Made by a program: the position numbers and the translations under genes. A stretch of DNA of 64,000 bases from Priestia aryabhattai B8W22. GTDB taxonomy: Bacteria; Bacillota; Bacilli; Bacillales; Bacillaceae_H. Under the pieces are notes generated by a model, which ran no database searches, was not told where the DNA came from, and saw nothing but the letters and a program-made list of their open reading frames with translations. Location: assembly GCF_000956595.1 (NCBI RefSeq), contig NZ_JYOO01000023.1, forward strand, positions 24,966 to 88,965, read 5' to 3'. Of this stretch, positions 51,524-60,237 are shown piece after piece. Position 1 is the first letter of the stretch. The number at the start of each line of letters is the position of its first letter.

Positions 51524-52566
51524 GTATTCTTCAACGGCAGTTATTATGGGGGATCTTCTTAAGTTTTTTTGTATTTGTATCCGTGCTCCTTACCGTGTTT
51601 TTTGCATATCCTGTTTTTCAACTTAGCGACTTATGGAAAACAAGCGTATTTGGCATGCCTTTTGTGCTGTTTTCCTTCAGTTTAAGCCTTACGATTGGAA
51701 GCGTAATTGGAGGAATCATGGGGTTTATGTGGAGACAGCAGTGGACATATGTTGAAAACCGATTATATGAAATAGAAAATGGCCACCGGCATATGTCGGC
51801 AAATGAACCACTTATTCAAGAAACGTCTCGGATTATAAGCCGTTTAAACAAAGTAGATCATAAAATGATTCTTCAAGCACAGAAATCTCAAAAGATGGCA
51901 ACGGAAAAAGTGGAAAATCAGCAAAAGCAAGTGCAAGAAATTGTTTCTCAGGAACGAAATCGGCTTGCTAGAGAACTGCATGACTCCGTTAGTCAGCAGC
52001 TATTTGCCGCTTCAATGCTTATGTCTGCTATCACGGAATCCAACCTTACGCTACAAGATTCTGAAGCTAAGCAATTAAAGATGGTTGAAAAAATGATTAA
52101 TCAATCACAGCTTGAAATGAGAGCTTTGCTTCTTCATCTTCGTCCTGCAGCATTAAAAGGAAAATCGCTACAGGCTGGAATGAAAGAACTGATGAATGAG
52201 CTTGCTCAAAAAGTACCGCTTGAATTAAATTGGAAAATAGAAGGATTTGAACTTGATAAAGGCATTGAAGACCACTTGTTTAGAATTTTGCAAGAATCCG
52301 TATCAAATACACTGCGTCATGCAAATGCAACAGCTTTAGATGTGCTGCTGATTAAACGTGACTTTTCCGTTATTTTACGTATTGTTGATAACGGAGTTGG
52401 GTTTGATGTAGAAAAGGAAAAAGTCGGATCGTACGGTCTGCAAAATATGTATGAACGCGCAGTTGAAATTGGAGGCATATTAAAAATTATTAGTTTGCCC
52501 GATAAAGGTACAAAGCTAGAAGTAAAAGTACCGTTAGTAGAAAGAGAGGAGAAGCAAAATGATTAA
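51520..52566 (+). CDS. liaS: LiaS sensor histidine kinase
   Basis: This 348-aa NarL-type (HisKA_3) kinase has two membrane segments (about 10-30 and 45-68) with a very short external loop, as in intramembrane-sensing kinases. A HAMP/coiled-coil region is followed by the phosphoacceptor 'RNRLARELHDSVSQQL' (His) and an HATPase domain with 'RILQESVSNTLRHANA' and 'IVDNGVGFD', 'GSYGLQNM'. It responds to cell wall antibiotics together with LiaF. Overlaps both neighbours, so the three genes are coupled. Confidence 0.95.
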   Translation: MSILQRQLLWGIFLSFFVFVSVLLTVFFAYPVFQLSDLWKTSVFGMPFVLFSFSLSLTIGSVIGGIMGFMWRQQWTYVENRLYEIENGHRHMSANEPLIQETSRIISRLNKVDHKMILQAQKSQKMATEKVENQQKQVQEIVSQERNRLARELHDSVSQQLFAASMLMSAITESNLTLQDSEAKQLKMVEKMINQSQLEMRALLLHLRPAALKGKSLQAGMKELMNELAQKVPLELNWKIEGFELDKGIEDHLFRILQESVSNTLRHANATALDVLLIKRDFSVILRIVDNGVGFDVEKEKVGSYGLQNMYERAVEIGGILKIISLPDKGTKLEVKVPLVEREEKQND

Positions 52567-53185
52567 TGTACTGTTAGTAGATGATCATGAAATGGTTCGT
52601 ATTGGCGTAGGAGCGTATTTGTCGGCTCAAACAGACATTCATGTGATAGCTGAGGCATCCAATGGCCAACAGGCCGTCGAATTAGGGCTTCAGCTGCGAC
52701 CGGATATTATTTTAATGGATTTAGTCATGGAAGAAATGGACGGGATTGAAGCAACAAAACAGCTTATTAAGCAGTGGCCGGAAGCGAAAGTAATTATTGT
52801 CACTAGCTTTCTAGATGACGAAAAAGTATATCCCGCTCTAGAGGCAGGGGCAACAAGCTACTTATTAAAAACGTCTAAAGCAGGAGAGATTGCAGCTGCT
52901 ATTCGCCGTACATATGAGGGGGAATCTGTATTAGAGCCCGAAGTAACCGGTAAAATGATGTCTAAAATGAGAAAGCCGTCTTTACCTCATGAAGAACTGA
53001 CAGCTCGTGAAATGGAAATTTTACTTTTAATGACACAGGGCAAAACAAATCAAGAGATTGCAGACGAATTATTTATTGCACTAAAGACGGTAAAAACACA
53101 TGTAAGCAATTTATTAAGTAAGCTGGATGTACAGGACCGGACTCAAGCCGTCATCTATGCCTTTAAACACAAATTAGCACAGTGA
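52559..53185 (+). CDS. liaR: LiaR response regulator
   Basis: This 208-aa NarL/FixJ regulator has a receiver domain with acidic pocket 'LLVDDHEMVR', phospho-acceptor Asp in 'IILMDLVMEEMDG', 'VTSFLDDEK' and Lys in 'LLKTSKAGE'. The LuxR-type helix-turn-helix has 'LTAREMEILLLMTQGKTNQEIA' and 'KTVKTHVSNLLSKL'. It activates its own operon, mainly liaIH. Starts eight bases inside liaS; a strong terminator follows. Confidence 0.96.
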   Translation: MINVLLVDDHEMVRIGVGAYLSAQTDIHVIAEASNGQQAVELGLQLRPDIILMDLVMEEMDGIEATKQLIKQWPEAKVIIVTSFLDDEKVYPALEAGATSYLLKTSKAGEIAAAIRRTYEGESVLEPEVTGKMMSKMRKPSLPHEELTAREMEILLLMTQGKTNQEIADELFIALKTVKTHVSNLLSKLDVQDRTQAVIYAFKHKLAQ

Positions 53186-53186
53186 G

Positions 53187-53220
53187 AATCGTTATTCAAA
53201 AGAGAATAACGATTTTTTTT
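53187..53220 (+). terminator. Terminator of the lia operon
   Basis: AATCGTTATTC / GAATAACGATT stem followed by T8. Confidence 0.93.
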
Positions 53221-53317
53221 GTGAAAAACCTATTTTTTTGCATGTATTCATTATAAAATAGCGATATGCGTAAAGGCGAGCGCTTACGTAAAAGCACTAT
53301 TTTGAGGGGTTGAGCAC

Positions 53318-54985
53318 ATGGAAAAGAAATGGTGGAAAGAAGCTGTTGCGTATCAAATCTACCCGCGAAGCTTCATGGATTCAAACGGGGACGGAATTGG
53401 TGACATTCAAGGGGTTATTTCAAAATTAGACTATTTATCTGATCTTGGAATTGATGTCATTTGGATTTGCCCGATTTATCAGTCTCCTAACGACGATAAT
53501 GGCTACGATATCAGTGATTATAAAGATATTATGAAAGATTTTGGAACAATGGAAGACTTTGATGAGCTGCTAGATGAAGTTCACCATCGCGGAATGAAGC
53601 TGATTATGGATTTAGTTATTAATCATACTTCAGATGAACACCCTTGGTTTTTAGAATCTAGATCTTCTAAAGAGAATCCATATCGTGATTATTATATCTG
53701 GCACGAAGGTAAAGATGGAAAAGAGCCGAACAACTGGGAATCTATTTTTAGCGGATCAGCTTGGGAGTTCGACGAAAAGACAAAAGAATATTACATGCAC
53801 GTATTTTCTAAAAAACAGCCCGATTTAAACTGGGAAAACGAAAAAGTGCGTCATGAGCTTTATGAAATGGTTAACTGGTGGTTAGATAAAGGAATTGACG
53901 GCTTTCGTGTAGATGCTATTTCGCATATTAAGAAAGTGGCCGGCTTCCCAGATCTGCCGAACCCTGAAAAGCTAGATTATGTGCCATCATTTGAAGGGCA
54001 TATGAATCGGCCTGGAATTCAAGAACATTTAAAAGAGCTAAAAGAAAATACGTTTGCCAAATACGATATTATGACAGTTGGAGAGGCAAATGGTGTAACA
54101 TCGGACAGCGCAGATGAGTGGGTAGCTGAAGATGGCGGAAACTTCAATATGATTTTTCAGTTCGAGCATATGGGGCTGTGGGATAAAGGAGAAGAAAAAC
54201 CGCTTGATTTAATCGAGTTAAAAACAATTTTAACTAATTGGCAAAATGGTTTAGAAAAAATCAAGGGCTGGAACGCTTTATATTTAGAAAATCATGACCA
54301 AATTCGTTCTGTAAATAAATTCGGCAGCGTAGCTTACCGAGTGGAAAGTGCAAAGTGCTTAGCTGCACTATACTTTTTAATGAAAGGAACACCGTTTATT
54401 TATCAAGGACAAGAACTTGGAATGACCAATGTTAAGTTTGATTCTATTGATGATTATGATGATGTTGGCATGATTAACTACTACCGTATTCAGCGTGAAA
54501 AAGGCGATTCACATGACGAGATTATGAAAGTTATTTGGGAAACAGGCCGCGATAATTCAAGAACGCCAATGCAGTGGAATACAGAAAGAAATGCAGGATT
54601 TTCTACGGGGAACCCTTGGATGAAGGTAAATCCAAATTACGTAGATATTAACGTAGAAGAGCAGAAAAATGATAAGAATTCGGTACTGAATTTTTACAAA
54701 CAGCTCATTAAAATTAGAAAACAGCATGATGTGCTGGTGTATGGAACTTATAAACTATTGGCAGAAGAAGATTCCGCTATTTATGCGTATACGCGAACAT
54801 TAGAAGGTAAAACCGCTGTTGTTATTTGTAATATGTCACCAAATAATCAAACGTTCGAGCTTCCTTTGGAGAGCTCATTTGTAAATAGAGAAGTGTTGAT
54901 TCATAATTATCCATTGGATACAAACGAAACGCTTGAACAATGTACGCTACACCCATATGAAACACGTGTATACTTACTTTCATAA
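53318..54985 (+). CDS. malL: Oligo-1,6-glucosidase / alpha-glucosidase (GH13)
   Basis: This 555-aa cytoplasmic enzyme hydrolyses alpha-1,6 (and often alpha-1,4) glucosidic links of short oligosaccharides. (Beta/alpha)8 barrel with 'DLVINHTSDEH', nucleophile Asp in 'GFRVDAISH', acid/base Glu in 'TVGEANGV', and 'LENHDQIR', followed by a beta domain. No signal peptide. 'MEKKWWKEAVAYQIYPRSF' is the typical start. A single gene with its own promoter-like TATAAA and a downstream hairpin. It lies 2.2 kb from a sugar ABC importer that may feed it. A weak 10/14 cre-like match lies near 53275. Confidence 0.93.
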   Translation: MEKKWWKEAVAYQIYPRSFMDSNGDGIGDIQGVISKLDYLSDLGIDVIWICPIYQSPNDDNGYDISDYKDIMKDFGTMEDFDELLDEVHHRGMKLIMDLVINHTSDEHPWFLESRSSKENPYRDYYIWHEGKDGKEPNNWESIFSGSAWEFDEKTKEYYMHVFSKKQPDLNWENEKVRHELYEMVNWWLDKGIDGFRVDAISHIKKVAGFPDLPNPEKLDYVPSFEGHMNRPGIQEHLKELKENTFAKYDIMTVGEANGVTSDSADEWVAEDGGNFNMIFQFEHMGLWDKGEEKPLDLIELKTILTNWQNGLEKIKGWNALYLENHDQIRSVNKFGSVAYRVESAKCLAALYFLMKGTPFIYQGQELGMTNVKFDSIDDYDDVGMINYYRIQREKGDSHDEIMKVIWETGRDNSRTPMQWNTERNAGFSTGNPWMKVNPNYVDINVEEQKNDKNSVLNFYKQLIKIRKQHDVLVYGTYKLLAEEDSAIYAYTRTLEGKTAVVICNMSPNNQTFELPLESSFVNREVLIHNYPLDTNETLEQCTLHPYETRVYLLS

Positions 54986-55060
54986 ACAAGTTGAGCAACC
55001 GTTTGCGCAATTTGTGAAGTGGAAAGCTTTTAAAAACAAATTTAGATGAGACATAGGTAA

Positions 55061-55103
55061 AGAAACTGCTGGCTCTACGAAGAGCGAGCAGTTTCTGCAT
55101 TTT
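55061..55103 (+). terminator. Terminator-like hairpin after malL
   Basis: AGAAACTGCT / AGCAGTTTCT with an inner GCTC/GAGC pair, then GCATTTT. Confidence 0.7.
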
Positions 55104-55195
55104 GATAAAAAGACGGAGAAAGCTTTGACTACGGCGCATGTATATGGTACTTTTACACTTAGTGTAGATAATTAGAAACAAAATGAGGTTGAAAA

Positions 55196-56341
55196 ATGGC
55201 GAAATATAAAATTATTGCAACAGCAGCAATGGGAATTGAAGCACTAGTCGCTAAAGAAGTGCGTGCTTTAGGATATGAATGTGAAGTAGATAATGGCAAG
55301 GTTATCTTTGAAGGAGACGAGCTTGCAATTGCTCGATGCAATTTATGGCTTCGTACAGCAGATCGAATTAAAGTGCAGGTCGGACAGTTCAAAGCTCGTA
55401 CGTTTGATGAGCTTTTTGAACAAACAAAAGCATTAAATTGGGGAGATTATTTGCCCGTAGATGCACAGTTTCCTGTATCGGGAAAATCAGTTAAATCTAA
55501 ATTGTTCAGCGTATCAGATTGTCAAAGCATTGTGAAAAAAGCAATTGTTGACAGCATGAAAAAACATTATAACAAAACAACAGGCTGGCTCGAAGAAACG
55601 GGGTCAACGTTTAAAATTGAAGTAGCGCTATTAAAAGATGTTGCTACATTAACAATTGACGCCAGCGGTGCAGGACTTCATAAGCGCGGTTACCGCGTCG
55701 GGCAAGGGGAAGCACCTTTAAAAGAAACGCTGGCAGCGGCTTTAATTATGCTAACGCCGTGGAATGCAAATCGTCCGTTTGTAGATGTTTTTTGCGGTTC
55801 TGGTACAATTGCTATCGAAGCAGCGCTTATCGGTCAAAATATTGCACCAGGATTTAACCGTGACTTCTTATCAGAAGAATGGCCATGGATGTCAGCAAGT
55901 ATTTGGGACAGAGCGCGCGAAGAAGCAGAAGACTTAGCGAACTACGACCAAGTGCTGGATATTGCTGGTCATGATATTGACCATCGTATGGTAAAAGTAG
56001 CGGAGCAAAATGCATTTGAAGCTGGACTTGGAGATTTAATTCAATTTAAGCAAATGCAAGTGCGCGATTTTACGACGCCGAAAGAATATGGAATCATTAT
56101 TGGTAACCCTCCGTACGGCGAACGTTTAAGCGATCGTCCTTCTGTTGAAAAAATGTACGCTGAAATGGGCGAAGCGTTTTCTAAGCTTGATACGTGGTCT
56201 ATTTATATGCTTACATCTCATGAGCAGTTTGAACAGTTCTACGGTAAAAAAGCAACGAAAAAACGCAAATTATTTAACGGATTTATTAAAACAGACTACT
56301 ACCAGTACTGGGGACCTCGTCCTCCACGCAACGATCAATAA
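55196..56341 (+). CDS. ypsC: 23S rRNA N2-guanine methyltransferase (RlmL/YpsC family)
   Basis: This 381-aa protein has an N-terminal ferredoxin-like and THUMP RNA-binding region (residues ~1-160) and a Rossmann methyltransferase domain with 'FVDVFCGSGTIAIEAALIG' (SAM binding) and the catalytic 'IIGNPPYGERL'. It methylates guanine in 23S rRNA by analogy with E. coli RlmL. In B. subtilis ypsC follows rnpB; here the lia operon and malL lie between. RBS GAGGTTG precedes the ATG. Confidence 0.93.
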   Translation: MAKYKIIATAAMGIEALVAKEVRALGYECEVDNGKVIFEGDELAIARCNLWLRTADRIKVQVGQFKARTFDELFEQTKALNWGDYLPVDAQFPVSGKSVKSKLFSVSDCQSIVKKAIVDSMKKHYNKTTGWLEETGSTFKIEVALLKDVATLTIDASGAGLHKRGYRVGQGEAPLKETLAAALIMLTPWNANRPFVDVFCGSGTIAIEAALIGQNIAPGFNRDFLSEEWPWMSASIWDRAREEAEDLANYDQVLDIAGHDIDHRMVKVAEQNAFEAGLGDLIQFKQMQVRDFTTPKEYGIIIGNPPYGERLSDRPSVEKMYAEMGEAFSKLDTWSIYMLTSHEQFEQFYGKKATKKRKLFNGFIKTDYYQYWGPRPPRNDQ

Positions 56342-56386
56342 CGTAAAGAAGCCAAGCGGTGTAAAAACCGCTTGGCTTCTTTACGT
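56341..56386. terminator. Very strong bidirectional terminator after ypsC
   Basis: A 20-bp perfect stem, ACGTAAAGAAGCCAAGCGGT and its complement, has a six-base loop and lies between convergent genes. Confidence 0.9.
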
Positions 56387-56514
56387 TATTTCTTTTTTAA
56401 ACCGCGATAAGCTAGCATTCCAAACAAGCCTATACCAAGTACGACAATTAATAAAATAAACCAAAATGTAGCATTAAGCAGGTATTTATATAGTCCGTCA
56501 TAATAATCATGCAT
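56386..56514 (-). CDS. Small single-span membrane protein
   Basis: This 42-aa peptide begins 'MHDYYDGLYKYLLNATFW' and has one membrane segment 'FILLIVVLGIGLFGMLAYRG' with a basic end 'LKKK'. RBS GGGGTGAG just before the ATG. Not recognised; convergent with ypsC. Confidence 0.55.
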   Translation of the reverse strand: MHDYYDGLYKYLLNATFWFILLIVVLGIGLFGMLAYRGLKKK

Positions 56515-56672
56515 ATACTCACCCCATTATGTTTTTTATAGTATGAGCGAGTAGCAGTGTAATATATGTATTCATTTCTTTTCAATAGCAGGCTTAAAAT
56601 GAGAAATGACAAGCTTATTTCTAACATATTTACGAAGGGAAAATTTCATACTAAAACCTAAGAGGTGATGAA

Positions 56673-57150
56673 ATGAGAAAAAATCGATCGGCACGGGTTT
56701 TTGGGAGGATGATGCTTCTTTCATGGTTAACCATCCCTTTTATAGGACAACAGCATATTAAGCGCTATTTATCATCTACTATGTTTATTTCCTGTTGAAA
56801 GCTATATTGCTGAAAAAAAGAAGTGGTGGATATTCCCTCATCCTCCCCATCCATATCTAACAGGTGAAACTGCTTTACTTTTAGGTCCATTTTTAGCAGG
56901 GTCTTTATGGATTAAAAAGTTCACATATGGCCATTTTGGGAAATATATGCTATTAAATGCCCTCGTAGATATATTTTTTGTTTATCCTTTTCATCGAATT
57001 ATGAGGCGGGCAAATCTTTTTAAGATGGGCATGTTTAAAGAACACCATCTGCTAGGTATCTTTCTGCTGAAAGCTGTTTTAATGTATGGTTACCAATATT
57101 TTGTAGTAGAGAAGCAAAAATCTCAGCGTGCTTTGAAAAAAAACCTATAG
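56673..57150 (+). pseudogene. CBO0543-like membrane protein, frameshifted
   Basis: The first frame starts at ATG 56673 (RBS AGAGGTGATG) with a basic N-terminus and a hydrophobic stretch, and stops at 56796-56798. The second frame, open from 56746, reads 'ILSAIYHLLCLFPVE', then 'KKKWWIFPHPPHPYLTGE', 'LLGPFLAGSLWIKKFTYGHFG', 'YPFHRIMRRANLF' and ends at 57150. A one-base shift between 56746 and 56795 would join them into about 159 aa with several membrane segments, the form of CBO0543-family proteins. Family name is from memory of its Trp-Trp and Pro-His-Pro motifs. Confidence 0.65.
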
Positions 57151-57158
57151 AATAAAGG

Positions 57159-57196
57159 AGCAGGCAGGGAAGCGTGCTTTTTTTGCCTGCTATTTT
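57159..57196. terminator. Hairpin at the end of the sugar importer operon
   Basis: AGCAGGCA / TGCCTGCT stem, overlapping the stop codon region of the minus-strand permease gene, with T-rich sequence on both sides. Confidence 0.55.
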
Positions 57197-58002
57197 AATG
57201 CCCCGGATGTCATTCCTGAAATGAAATGCTTTTGCAAAAACACGTACGCAATCAATAATGGAATAGAAGAAAGAACGACTGCTGAAAACAGCATAGGATA
57301 ATTGGTTAGAAATTCCCCTTGAAAGTCCAATAGTGCAATAGGCAGCGTTTTTACTTCTTTAGATTTTAATAATAACAAAGGAAACAACAGATCATTCCAC
57401 ACAATTACAAACGAAAAAATCCCTACTGTAGCCATTGATGGTATTGAGAGTCGAAGAGCGATTTTTGAATATATTTTCCACTCTGACGCTCCGTCCATGC
57501 GAGCAGCTTCGAATAGTTCCTTGGGCAAAGTTTTCATAAACCCCGTTATAATAAATACACCGATGGGAAGCAAAAAACTTATGGAGACAATAATGACGCC
57601 TGTTAGCGTATTGACCAGTCCAAGCTTATTCATCAGCAAAAAGACAGGAATCATATTGACTTGAGTAGGGACAATCATTCCGCAAACAAAAAAGCCGTAT
57701 ACAATCCATCCAAGCTTTTGAGGTAGCTGAATAATAGCGTAAGCAATCATGCTTGAAAACCATAGAATAAAAAACGTGCTAAAGACGGTAACAATCACGC
57801 TGTTTTTAATATAGCCAAAGATGGGTTCATTGACGAGCAGCTGTTTGTAATTTTCAATATTCCAGCCTGCTGGTAATCCAATTGGGTTGCTGTAAAGTTC
57901 AGGCGTTGTTTTAAAGGTTGTTAATAAAACCAAGCTTAAGGGCAACAGAATGATTAAACCGTAAATCCCTAAAATCAGGTGTCTGAATGGGTTTTGTTTC
58001 AT
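57190..58002 (-). CDS. Sugar ABC transporter permease (MalG type)
   Basis: This 270-aa inner membrane permease has six predicted membrane segments and the cytoplasmic EAA loop 'ELFEAARMDGASEWKIYSKIALRLSIPSM', in pieces, which contacts the ATPase. It is the last gene of a four-gene unit transcribed leftwards: ATPase, binding protein, MalF-type permease, MalG-type permease. A 14-base gap separates it from the partner. Substrate not determined; the family imports oligosaccharides. Confidence 0.93.
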   Translation of the reverse strand: MKQNPFRHLILGIYGLIILLPLSLVLLTTFKTTPELYSNPIGLPAGWNIENYKQLLVNEPIFGYIKNSVIVTVFSTFFILWFSSMIAYAIIQLPQKLGWIVYGFFVCGMIVPTQVNMIPVFLLMNKLGLVNTLTGVIIVSISFLLPIGVFIITGFMKTLPKELFEAARMDGASEWKIYSKIALRLSIPSMATVGIFSFVIVWNDLLFPLLLLKSKEVKTLPIALLDFQGEFLTNYPMLFSAVVLSSIPLLIAYVFLQKHFISGMTSGALK

Positions 58003-58016
58003 AAAAGAATCTCCTT

Positions 58017-58970
58017 TTACATTTTGGTCAGGCGAAGTGCGCGAAATTGAAGAAACGTTAAAAGAGCAATCACAATCATAAATACAACGGAAATGGCCGA
58101 GGCATAGCCGAAACGAAAATTAATAAAAGCTTCGTGATAAAGAAGTGTCGAAAGAATTTCAGTTGAGTTGGAGGGACCTCCATTTGTCATTGCAATGATT
58201 AAATCAAATGCTTTAAAACTTTGTATGGTCGTATAAGCCACCACCATTGTCGTAGCTGGAGCTAAAAGAGGCCACGTAATGCGCTTGAATTTTTGCCATC
58301 GTGTTGCTCCATCAATACTAGCAGCTTCATATAACTCAAGGGGAATAGCTTGAATTCCAGCTACAAAAATAATAAGCATTTGACCAGTATGTGCCCAAAA
58401 TTGTACAAAAGCCAAGCTGTAAATTGCGATATGTCCATTTCCAATCCAAGACTGGGTCCAATGCTCAAGGCCTATTTTACTTAAAAATAGGTTAACTCCT
58501 CCGATGTTGGGGTCATACATAAAGTTCCACGTGAAGGCAATCGACACGGACGAAATAATCGTCGGTACAAAAAAGAGTGAGCGATAAAATGTATTCCACG
58601 CAGAATTTTTATAAAGTAAGAGTGCAAATCCCAAGCTCAATAACGTTTGAAAGATCAGCACGCCAATTGTGAACTTTAAGTTGTTTGTAAGAGACTGTGT
58701 AAAAATAGCATCGTTTGTTAAAATTTCTTTGAAGTTTTGAAGCCCTACAAATGAGAACTGAAAAGATAATCCATTCCAATCGGTTGTGCTTAAAAATAAA
58801 GCAGAAAGCGTTGGCAATGCAAAGAAAACAGTATATATGATAAAGCCGGGAAGTAAAAACAACAATAGATGTCGGCTTTTAGAGATACTTTTAAATGAAA
58901 AGAGAGGAAAAGAGAACGAAGGGGTTCTCTTTTCTTCTTCTTGAATAGACGTATTAGTTTTTAGCGACAC
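58017..58970 (-). CDS. Sugar ABC transporter permease (MalF type)
   Basis: This 317-aa permease has six membrane segments and the EAA loop 'ELYEAASIDGATRWQKFKRITWPLL'. It starts with GTG at 58970, inside the end of the binding-protein gene (17-base overlap), so coupled. The N-terminal ~30 residues are hydrophilic and basic ('EEEKRTPSFSFPLF'). Partner of the MalG-type permease. Confidence 0.93.
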   Translation of the reverse strand: MSLKTNTSIQEEEKRTPSFSFPLFSFKSISKSRHLLLFLLPGFIIYTVFFALPTLSALFLSTTDWNGLSFQFSFVGLQNFKEILTNDAIFTQSLTNNLKFTIGVLIFQTLLSLGFALLLYKNSAWNTFYRSLFFVPTIISSVSIAFTWNFMYDPNIGGVNLFLSKIGLEHWTQSWIGNGHIAIYSLAFVQFWAHTGQMLIIFVAGIQAIPLELYEAASIDGATRWQKFKRITWPLLAPATTMVVAYTTIQSFKAFDLIIAMTNGGPSNSTEILSTLLYHEAFINFRFGYASAISVVFMIVIALLTFLQFRALRLTKM

Positions 58971-60201
58971 GTTCTACCTCTCCTTGTGCTTTTTCAGCAG
59001 CTTTTTTCGCTGACATACCGGATAGTACGTCCTGTACAGATGTTTCAACAGCTTTTGATACGCGCTCATTTAAAATGGTAAATCGAGGTTGGAAGACCGT
59101 TTTTCTGTCTTTCCATTTTGCGCTTTCTTTGAGTTCTGGTGAATCATATTTCACGTCTTTGACCGTTAATAACTGGCCAGTAGCATTTGCATACTCAGAA
59201 GAAATCTTTGGATCTGCAAGGAAAGTTAAAAATTTCTTAGCAGCTTCTTTGTGTTTTGATTTTTCAGCAACACCTAATAAGAATGTTGTGGTATGAACAC
59301 CTTCGTATTTTGCTTTATCTTCATCCACTGTAATCGGTGCAAGCAAACCTTGATCAATCTTTGGATTTTGCTGTTTGACTGTAGCCATCATATAAGAACC
59401 TTGAGCAAGCATTGCGCCTTTTTCCTGAGCAAAAAGTGCTGCAGCACTTTCTTTTTTCGTACCAAGAGCATCTTTTTGGAAGTAACCTTTGTCATTTAAT
59501 TCTTTAATTTGAGATAGTGTTTTTATAAACCATTCATCAGTTAGCTTGCGTTTGCCCGTTTCTACTTCGTGAAGGGCGTTATTTGTAGGTTCGTTATTCA
59601 TAATCATTGGATTAATAAATTGAGAAGGACTTACGTCTCCTGAAAATAAAATCGGCGTGTATCCATTTTTCTTTAATGTTTCAGATGTTTTTAAAAAGCT
59701 ATTCCAGTCTTTAGGAACATCTAAATTTAGTTTTTCAAAAATGCCCTTGTTATAGACAGGGATGTTATAGACTAGCTGATAAGGAAGAGCATATTGCGTA
59801 TGATCCGCTTTACCCGCTTGGATTAGCTTTTCGTCAAATTTGCTGAGTAAGTTTTGGTCGTCCAGCTTTGCAAAACCATTTGCTTTGCGAATCGTTTCAA
59901 ATTGACTTCCTGGAAAACTAGCAAATACATCGATACCTTCTCCAGATAGTAGAGATCCTTGAATTTGTGACTGATATGAATCAGAAGGAAAGACGGTCAT
60001 CTCTACATGAATATTTGGATTTTTCTTTTCAAATTGCTCAATGATAGAATCAAAGGCTTTCGTATCTTCTCCTCGCCAATGCGTAAAGTTAATGGTTACT
60101 TTTTTAGAAGAATCGCTGCTGTCGCCGCTTGTTGAACTGTTTTTACCGCAGCCCGCGATGATTACGGTGAGCATTGCTAACAAAATTAATAATTTTTTCA
60201 T
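58954..60201 (-). CDS. Sugar-binding lipoprotein of ABC importer (family 1)
   Basis: This 415-aa extracellular solute-binding protein has a lipoprotein signal peptide with lipobox IIAGC (Cys18), a Ser/Asp linker, then 'VTINFTHWRGEDTKAFDSIIEQF', 'QSQIQGSLLSGEGIDVF' and 'GAMLAQGSYM', typical of the MalE/MsmE group. A family 1 binding protein with its own ATPase and two permeases points to an oligosaccharide such as an alpha-glucoside or galactoside; the sequence does not tell which. Confidence 0.92.
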   Translation of the reverse strand: MKKLLILLAMLTVIIAGCGKNSSTSGDSSDSSKKVTINFTHWRGEDTKAFDSIIEQFEKKNPNIHVEMTVFPSDSYQSQIQGSLLSGEGIDVFASFPGSQFETIRKANGFAKLDDQNLLSKFDEKLIQAGKADHTQYALPYQLVYNIPVYNKGIFEKLNLDVPKDWNSFLKTSETLKKNGYTPILFSGDVSPSQFINPMIMNNEPTNNALHEVETGKRKLTDEWFIKTLSQIKELNDKGYFQKDALGTKKESAAALFAQEKGAMLAQGSYMMATVKQQNPKIDQGLLAPITVDEDKAKYEGVHTTTFLLGVAEKSKHKEAAKKFLTFLADPKISSEYANATGQLLTVKDVKYDSPELKESAKWKDRKTVFQPRFTILNERVSKAVETSVQDVLSGMSAKKAAEKAQGEVERVAKN

Positions 60202-60237
60202 TTTAGTTCCCCCATTTATAGAATTCTTTTTAGATAG

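Noticed and set aside
53275..53288. cre site upstream of malL
   Set aside because: GGCGAGCGCTTACG matches only about 10 of 14 consensus positions and both terminal bases are wrong; too weak to list.
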